64,000 bases of DNA, from the NCBI GenBank assembly GCA_034509735.1, contig JACGWO010000006.1, forward strand, positions 11,671,001 to 11,735,000, read 5' to 3'. This stretch comes from Sesamum alatum (lineage: Eukaryota; Streptophyta; Magnoliopsida; Lamiales; Pedaliaceae). The translations under genes were made by a program, and so were the position numbers. How positions within the stretch are numbered: position 1 is the stretch's first letter; each line of letters starts with the position of its first letter. Shown here piece after piece: positions 57,186 to 64,000 of the stretch. The notes under the pieces were generated by a model. The model was not told the origin of the DNA. It made no database searches and saw only the letters and a program-made list of their open reading frames with translations.

Positions 57186-58170
57186 AATCATATATATGAT
57201 CTATTATTTTTAAATAAAAGTATATGTATTTTATAAATAATAACTATTAATAATATAATATAAAATAATATAAATTTATTTTTTATATATAAAATAATAT
57301 TTTATTTTGAAAATTCATGAAAAATCGCACACATGTCGCGTGAATTACACAACCATGTGTAGGGGGTATTCCGCTTTATGTTAAAAAAATACAGGGGCAT
57401 AATTTGTTTCTTTTTTTTTCAAGGGGGGGGTAATGTGCCCATATTGCATATCACCGGGAGGTCTTTTGCATTTCTTTCTTAAAAAAATACATAAATTTTT
57501 AATTCTACCCCTCATTTGACATTCCTCTGTAATATTTTTATACTTGTAAGAGAGTAATGTAATATATACAAAAGTTAAAGGGTGCAATTGTAATAAAATA
57601 TTACTCCGAAATTGTAGCTATAGGATAGAATTTACCCATATATAGATGAATGAAAAAAGTAGTTATCTTTTAGTGCTTCTTTACTTCCTATATATGGCGT
57701 GACGTGAGCAACATTGTTGCAATCTATTTCTTAAAAATGTCTTATTCAAGTACTTCATCTAGTATTTCAAGAAATATGCAACAATGATGTTTACCTCATC
57801 CCATCTACATATGAAATAAATAAAAAAAAGAGTATAAAAAGATGACTAAATTTTTCATTCATAAATAGCTACATTTTATCCAATGGCTATAATTCAAGAA
57901 TAATATTTTATTATAATTACACTCTTTTGACTGTATATGTATCATTTAGCCTCTTATAAAGATAAAAATATTACATGAGAATGTTATATAAAGAGTAATG
58001 AAACTATATGCAATTTTTGTCCTCGCATCAACATTTTTCAAATCCTAACATAAGAGGGTCAGGTGTAAATAGAGAATATTTAAATGGGGTGTAAGTATGA
58101 TTTTAAAACTTCTTTTAGGGAAAGCGTAATTTTGTATTTCCACATGAAGTCTAAGTGTGATTAATCCCTA
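57186..58170. other. AT-rich DNA with a MITE-like remnant
   Basis: Around 57360-57480 phrases such as 'ggggcataatttg' and 'catattgcatatcaccgggagg' recall one arm of the fold-back MITE at 52325, but no paired arm or duplication was found. No gene was recognised. Confidence 0.4.
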
Positions 58171-60505
58171 ATTAATATTGAATTTTATATTCGATGTAGG
58201 CAAGTGTCCCATATTGATCGCAAACGAGAAGCTTGTGCTAATGACTTATGAGCCCTAAGGCCTCCCCACCATAGTGAGGCACATTGGACAAAATTGTGAA
58301 GCTCATGCAACATTTTCTTCTTCTTTTTTTTAATCGATGAAGTTTTTACCAATTATTTATGTTAAGATCTTTCATTAGTATACACATATGTTTATAACTT
58401 TACGTGTGTTCAAATTTTCAAACAAAATGAAAATCCTAAGCATGTGAGCACAAAACCACGACCTTGGCGGTTAATTATTGTCCTAATAATGGATTATTGC
58501 CAGCTAAACTCCATTCTATCCCTATATATTTCACGAAAAAGCTAAGATCTCCCCTATATAATGGCTAAATCCATCCTTATTTTAATAAATTCAGCATGAA
58601 ATCTCTCTTCCGTTAAAAACTAATGCACGGTAGAGTGGACGTGCGAGCGGTGCATTTTTGGGCTTTTTTTTTTCTACGTCTGGACCATCTCTTTCAGAAT
58701 TTTTGACTAAAATGTCTCTTATTATATCCATATAATAAAATTGGTCAAATTAACTTATTTTGAATTATTCTTTTTGCGCTTTGTTCTTATATGATAGTAC
58801 TAGTGGTCGTGGCACATTGTTCCTGCATGCATATAATAAATAATTTTTTATATTTTATAATATATTATAAATAAGAGTAAAATATATAAACTAATACATC
58901 ACATTAAAAAAAAAGAAGGAAAGAAAGAAAAAAATAATTTATCAATTAGTATAAAATTTGAAAAGTTGAATAAAGTAGTTATCTTATCAGTTGATGGTTA
59001 TTTTTAGCATTACAAAAAAGTGGTGCGTACAAATATAAAAATTTTAAGATTTTATAATTTAAATTGAGAAATTAAATTAAATTCACAATAGAAAATATTA
59101 ATCAATTATAACAAAAATATTTTGTTAACTAATTTAAATTAATTTTTTTTAATGGCGAAAGGTGGGGAGGGGGGGAGGGGTGGGGTAAATTTTATTTCAT
59201 TGATATTTGTAACTAATACTTTTATTTTTTATAATTATACATAATATATATATATAATTGTTTAAGTATAATCCCATAATTTGTTTTAGAAATTTAAGAT
59301 TTAGCGGTTGGGATGAATTGATTAGATCCAACGGCTTTAATATACTAAAAAAAGATCCAACACTCATTAAAATAGGAAATAATACATAATAGTAAGGACA
59401 TAACGATCACTTGAAAAAAAATTAGGAATGATTGCATAAAATTCCCCTATATTTTTATTTTTCTGCAAAAAAATCCCTGTATTAATTAAATAACGTAAAA
59501 TCCCCCCCCCCCCCCCCGCGTGTTTTTAGAAATACTGCTAATTAGCTTTTTCCATTAACTATCTCTAACGCGTTAAAGTATATATTCAATTGATTGTTTT
59601 GCCCTTTATTTGTTATATGTTATCTTTGTTTTGGCAACTATTAGATCTCTTTTGAACTTATGACAATCGTTGGATCCAATCAATTTATTGCAACCCTTTG
59701 GATTTTTTGCTTTTAAATTAAGGGTCTCCATTCAAATATTTTGAAATATTTATTACATGTACATTATATATATTGTGAAATAAAGAATAAATATGTATTA
59801 AATAAATTTGGTAAATGTTTATTAAAATATTTTAAAATTAAATTCTAAAAAGTAATAAAAAAAGGTTAAGTAATTGATTATTTATATAAAAATAAAAGAG
59901 TTTATTAAATTATCCCAACTTATATGATAAAGCAACTTTGAGGAGCAAAATTGTTGAGGTCCAAAAAGTGATTTAATGCCTAACTTACTAGTACTATTAT
60001 AATTATATTATGTATATATTTCATTTTACCCAATGCCATTAATTAGCAAATACGAAATGCAAAGTTTGAAAATAACAAGAAATACAATTTTCATGAGTAA
60101 GCTGAAAAATAGTGAAGCTATTATTGCAAGAAATAATTAAATTTAAAATCTAAATATAATAGTTATTGTTGAAATATTAAATACTAAAATAATTAAATTT
60201 AAAATCTAAATATAATATTTATTATTGAAATATTAATATTATTTAGATTTTAAATTTAATTATCTTAGTATTTTAAAATAAATTACTATATCACTAGATT
60301 TCAATTGACCTTATGAATTTTGATTTGTTTTAATTTAAAGATATTTAATTAGTAAATATAAAATGCCAATTTTTAAATAAAATCCAAATTTCTAATTTAT
60401 TGATATATTTGTAAGAATCCAATTTTATTGTTATAATGACTGAAGCTAAAAGTTGTTAAAATGAAGACACCTTCTAAATTTCTCTAAATTTTCTTAAAAT
60501 CATCA
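58171..60505 (+). repeat. Large tandem repeat, copy 1
   Basis: From ATTAATATTGAATTTTATAT through TTTCTCTAAATTTTCTTA, the order of landmarks is the same as in 60796-62885: GAGGCACATTGGACAAAATT, AATGGCGAAA next to a G-rich run, GATGAATTGATTAGATCCAA, TTTTGCCCTTTA, and AAATGCAAA. No reading frame is shared. It contains a C16 run near 59503. Confidence 0.88.
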
Positions 60506-60795
60506 AAACAAGCGGGAAAGTCAGAATAAAAGCCCAAAATTAACAGCCTCATATATTCCATAGACAAAAGGTAAGATTTCCTCCACACACAAATAAAACT
60601 GCTAATTTGGACCGTTTATTCGAACTTTCCGTACTTTTTCCCTCCAAAAGAGATCAAAATTGATGAAAATAGAGGACCAATTTTAACTTATTAAACAAAC
60701 TCAAATGATCCGTTTTTAAAAATATAAAATAAATAAATAGATATTACATTTGTACTATACTTTTAGGGACCAGACAAATTAATTTTATTTTTAAA

Positions 60796-62885
60796 ATTAA
60801 TATTGAATTTTATATTAGATGGAAGCAAATGTCCCATATTAGTCGCAGACAAAAAGCTTGAGTGACGTATGAGCCCTAAGGCCCTCCATAGTGAGGCACA
60901 TTGGACAAAATTGTGAAGCTCATACAAAATTAGAGTAGATAATACCTCACCCAATGACGTATCAATTATTAACATAGTATTTTATTTTAACATTTTTTTA
61001 TCGATGAGGTTTTTACCAACTATTTATGTTAAGATCTCCCAAAACAATTTTCATAAATCTCAAGCTTTTATAACTTTATATGTGTTCAAATTTTCAGAAA
61101 AAATGAAAATCCCAAGCATGTGAGCACGAAACCACAACATTGGCTGTTAATTGTTGTCCTAATAATGGATTATTTCGAGCTAAACTCCATTTTATCTCTA
61201 TATATTTCATGAAATAGCTCAAACTTCCCCCGTATAATAGGCTAAAAGTCATCCTTATTTCAAGAAATTCAGCGTGAAACCCCCATTCCATTAAAAACTA
61301 CTGGAAGGTAGAGTGAATGAGCGAGTGGAGAAGGTAGAGTGAATGTGCGAGTGATGCATTTTTTGGGCTGTTTTTTTTGCATCTTCGACCTTCTCGTCGG
61401 GAATTTTTTACTATAATGTCTCTTATATAATAAACTTGGGAATTTTCTTGTGCTTCTCTCTCTCCTGAAAAAATAAACTGTTTCGTTCTTATGTATTATC
61501 AAAATACCACAAGACTATATTAAGATCTTATAATTTGAATTGAGAAATTAAAATAAAATCACGATAGAAAATATTAATTAATTATAATAATAATATTTTA
61601 TTAACTTTTTTTAATGGCGAAAAGGTGGGGCGGGGGGAAGGGTGCGGGTAAATTTTATTTAATTGGTTAAGTATAAGCCATAATTTTTCTTTTATAATTT
61701 AAGACTTAACTGTTGGGATGAATTGATTAGATCCAACGACTTTTATGTACAAAAAAAAAGATCCAACAGTCATTAAATAAGAAAATAATACATAATAGGT
61801 AAGGGCATAACTGTCACTTGACAAAAAAATTAGGGATAATTGCATAAAACCCCCTATGTTTTTATTTTTCTGCAAGAAATTCCCTATGTTAAGCTAAAAA
61901 TCCCTTCTCAGTTAACTATCACTCACGCCGTTAAAATATATATTTAATTTACTATTTTGCCCTTTAATTCTTATACATTATCTTTGTTTTGGCAACCATT
62001 GGATCTCTTTTGAACTTATAACAATCGTTGGATCCAATCAATTTGTTATTTGTGCTAATTAACGGTCTCGATTCAAATATTTGAAAATATTTATTACATG
62101 GACATTATATATATTATGAAATAAATAATATATTGCATGTATTAAATAGATTTTGGTAAGTGTTTATTGAAATATTTTAATCAAACAATTATTAAGTTCT
62201 ATAACATAATAAAAAAGGTTAAATATTTGATTATTTATATAAAAATAAAAGTTGTCTATTTGTGGTCAAAGTTTATTAAATTATCCTAACTTATATGATA
62301 AAATCTTTCAAAAGAAAATTTGAGGACCAAAATTGTGGAGGTCCAAAAAGTGATTTAATTCCTAACATACTAGTACTATTAATTTTAATTTTATAATTAA
62401 ATTGTTTATATATTCCGTTTTACCCAATTACATTAATTAGCAAATACAAAATGCAAATTTTAAAAATAACAAGAAATACAATTTTTGTGAGTAAGCCGAA
62501 AAATAGTGAAGCTAATATTGCAATAAATAATTATATTTAAAATCTAAATATAATAGTTCTTGTTGAAATATTAAATACTAAGATAATTAAATTTAAAATC
62601 TAAATATAATAGTTATTATTTAAATATCAAATAGTACTCAGATCTAACTGTTTATTTTAAATAAATTAGTATATCACTAGATATGGATTGACCTTATGAA
62701 TTTTGATTTGTTTTAATTTAAAGATATTTAATTTGTAAATATAAAACGCCAATTTCTAAATAAAATCAAAATTTCTAATTTAGTGATATATTTGTATGAG
62801 TCCAGTTTTATTGTTATAATGACTGAAGTTAAAAGTTGAAAAATGAAGTCACCTTCTAAATTTCTCTAAATTTTCTTACAATCAT
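60796..62885 (+). repeat. Large tandem repeat, copy 2
   Basis: Collinear with copy 1 but about 250 bp shorter through scattered deletions and substitutions. Minus-strand frames at 60763-60975, 61094-61291 and 61269-61502 fall in it and are not preserved in copy 1, so they are not genes. Confidence 0.88.
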
Positions 62886-63129
62886 AAAAAAATTTAAATT
62901 TAAATTATTTATATATTTTAATTTACCCAATTAAATAATTAATTAGTAAATACCAAATGTAAATTTTAAATTTTTACTTATTAAAATATAAAAATGTATA
63001 CTATATATTTAACCCAATTTTTGTTGTGACTTGACAGTTGTTACGTATATATAAAAATAATAATGAATATCAAATAAATAGTATAGTCATTAACAAGAAA
63101 TTTGATTTATGTAATAAATAGTATGATCT

Positions 63130-63470
63130 TTGTTACGTATTTAAATTTACTATTTTGCCCTTTATTTGTTATACATTATCTTTGTTTTGGCAACCATTGA
63201 ATCTCTTATGAACTTATGACAACTGTTGGATCCAATCATTTTGTATTAAATAAAGAATATATTACATGTCTTAAATAGATTTTGGTAAGTGTTTATTAAA
63301 ATATTTTAAAAATCAAATAATAATTAAATTCTAAAAAAGTAATAAAAAAAGTTAAACAATTGATTATTTATATAAAAAATAAAAGTTGTCTGTTTGTGGA
63401 CAAAGTTTACCCAATTAAATAATTAATTAGTAAATACCAAATGTAAATTTTAAATTTTACCATATTATGT
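63130..63470 (+). repeat. Large tandem repeat, partial copy 3
   Basis: It has only the segment around TTTTGCCCTTTATTTGTTATA, GAACTTATGACAACTGTTGG and TTGATTATTTATATAAAA, in the same order as the other two copies. A neighbouring duplicate of AATTAATTAGTAAATACCAA occurs at about 62938 and 63422. Confidence 0.8.
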
Positions 63471-63479
63471 CTCCTATGA

Positions 63480-64000
63480 AATTGAAATACAAATAGATAA
63501 CAAGTATTAATACAATCTTGGAGGAATAAAAGCTACTCAAATACAATCAACCTTGTTGCTTAGGATATCTGCGGTACGAACTTCCACTACCACCTTTAGG
63601 ATCAATTGCTGACATTGAAATCATGAACAAGTCATCAATTAAAAGTTCAAAATAAATTGACTAGTAATTGAGTTTTAAATAAAAGTCTATAATAAATTTG
63701 GGTTTTTCATATTTTTTCAGACAATGAATTTGTGAGCCCACACTAAATTTGGGTCTTATGCATTTTTATGGATCGATCCAAAATAAATACGTGTTTTTTT
63801 TTTTTTTTTTGTATTCTGGATTGACTAATTGAGCCAAAGCATATTCAAGTGAAGTCCATTAGTTAATGGATGAATATCAAAGCCTATGATGTTCAAGTCC
63901 AACAAAGGTAAGCCCAAGCTACCTAAAGTCCTCCTCACACCTATAAAAATAGGTTTTCGCCATACAACTAGTTATTCAACATTACATACAACATACAACA
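63480..64000. other. Window edge: possible last exon (minus) and TATA-bearing segment (plus)
   Basis: On the minus strand, after a ...TTTCAATGTCAG acceptor-like site (about 63612), a short frame IDPKGGSGSSYRRYPKQQG ends with a TGA near 63553. It could be a terminal exon but has no family match. On the plus strand, CCTATAAAAATAGG near 63941-63954 precedes CA-rich sequence that runs off the window, which looks like a promoter or an LTR start. Both readings are weak. Confidence 0.25.

Noticed and set aside
56830..57191. Pro-rich minus-strand frames of 85-108 codons
   Set aside because: They are produced by the G-rich low-complexity tract on the plus strand.
60763..61502. Three minus-strand frames of 65-77 codons
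   Set aside because: They fall in the tandem AT-rich repeat and are not preserved in the other copy.
1..64000. tRNA and rRNA genes
   Set aside because: No cloverleaf-forming segment with intact A and B boxes or rRNA core was noticed by eye, apart from the SINE head at about 5260-5348; a dedicated scan was not possible.

Overview
The window looks like an AT-rich, repeat-dominated stretch of a flowering-plant (most likely eudicot) nuclear genome. The reasons are GT-AG introns, a plant-type intron-rich cyclophilin gene, and plant classes of transposon (Helitron, copia, Tat/Athila-like gypsy, L1-like LINE, tRNA-type SINE, Mutator-like MITEs). No bacterial, organellar or CRISPR features were seen. 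The only host gene I can support as intact is a seven-exon cyclophilin on the minus strand (26259-30151, 194 codons), the apparent orthologue of the U4/U6.U5-associated cyclophilin PPIH/CYP22.

Layout. 1-5550: AT-rich DNA. It holds a Mutator-like non-autonomous element (751-2245, 9-bp target duplication) whose right end is split by a second insertion (1742-2234), the 3' terminus of one Helitron (ends 4859), and a minus-strand SINE with a 14-bp target duplication (5059-5348). 5553-20793: a copia-like non-autonomous LTR element. Its 5' LTR is cut in two by a 12.1-kb Helitron (5668-17805) that carries a decayed RepHel gene, RPA-like exons and a triplicated AT-rich block. The undamaged 3' LTR (20423-20793) gives the empty insertion site. 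The LTR element's interior holds a piece of what looks like a plant EEIG1/EHBP1-family gene. 20820-21280: a LINE 3' end with an RNase H domain and poly-A. 21993-25351: a short gypsy element with gag, no pol, and a perfect 5-bp duplication.

26259-30151: the cyclophilin gene, with a MITE in an intron; a second copy of this MITE lies near 53 kb. 30985-31735: a GC-rich minisatellite with palindromic units, followed by 118-120-bp repeats. 32788-38290: a badly decayed copia element with a long 3' LTR. 38291-49445: remains of a gag-bearing gypsy element with an antisense ORF. It is interrupted by an inverted solo copy of the same copia LTR (40105-48420), which itself contains an L1-like LINE (40719-46403, matching 10-bp duplications) and a MULE MITE (46730-47164). 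49442-51109: an Athila-like gypsy LTR plus the start of gag. 51110-53150: MITEs. 53384-56870: a direct repeat flanking a truncated LINE. 58171-63470: a roughly 2.5-kb AT-rich block present two and a half times in tandem.

The genes do not form an operon or pathway. The organising theme is serial nested insertion, and several insertion junctions can be read to the base because an uninterrupted sister copy or a target duplication survives. I found no convincing new defence or metabolic system. The most unusual items are the Helitron/LTR nest with captured gene pieces and the palindromic GC-rich minisatellite.
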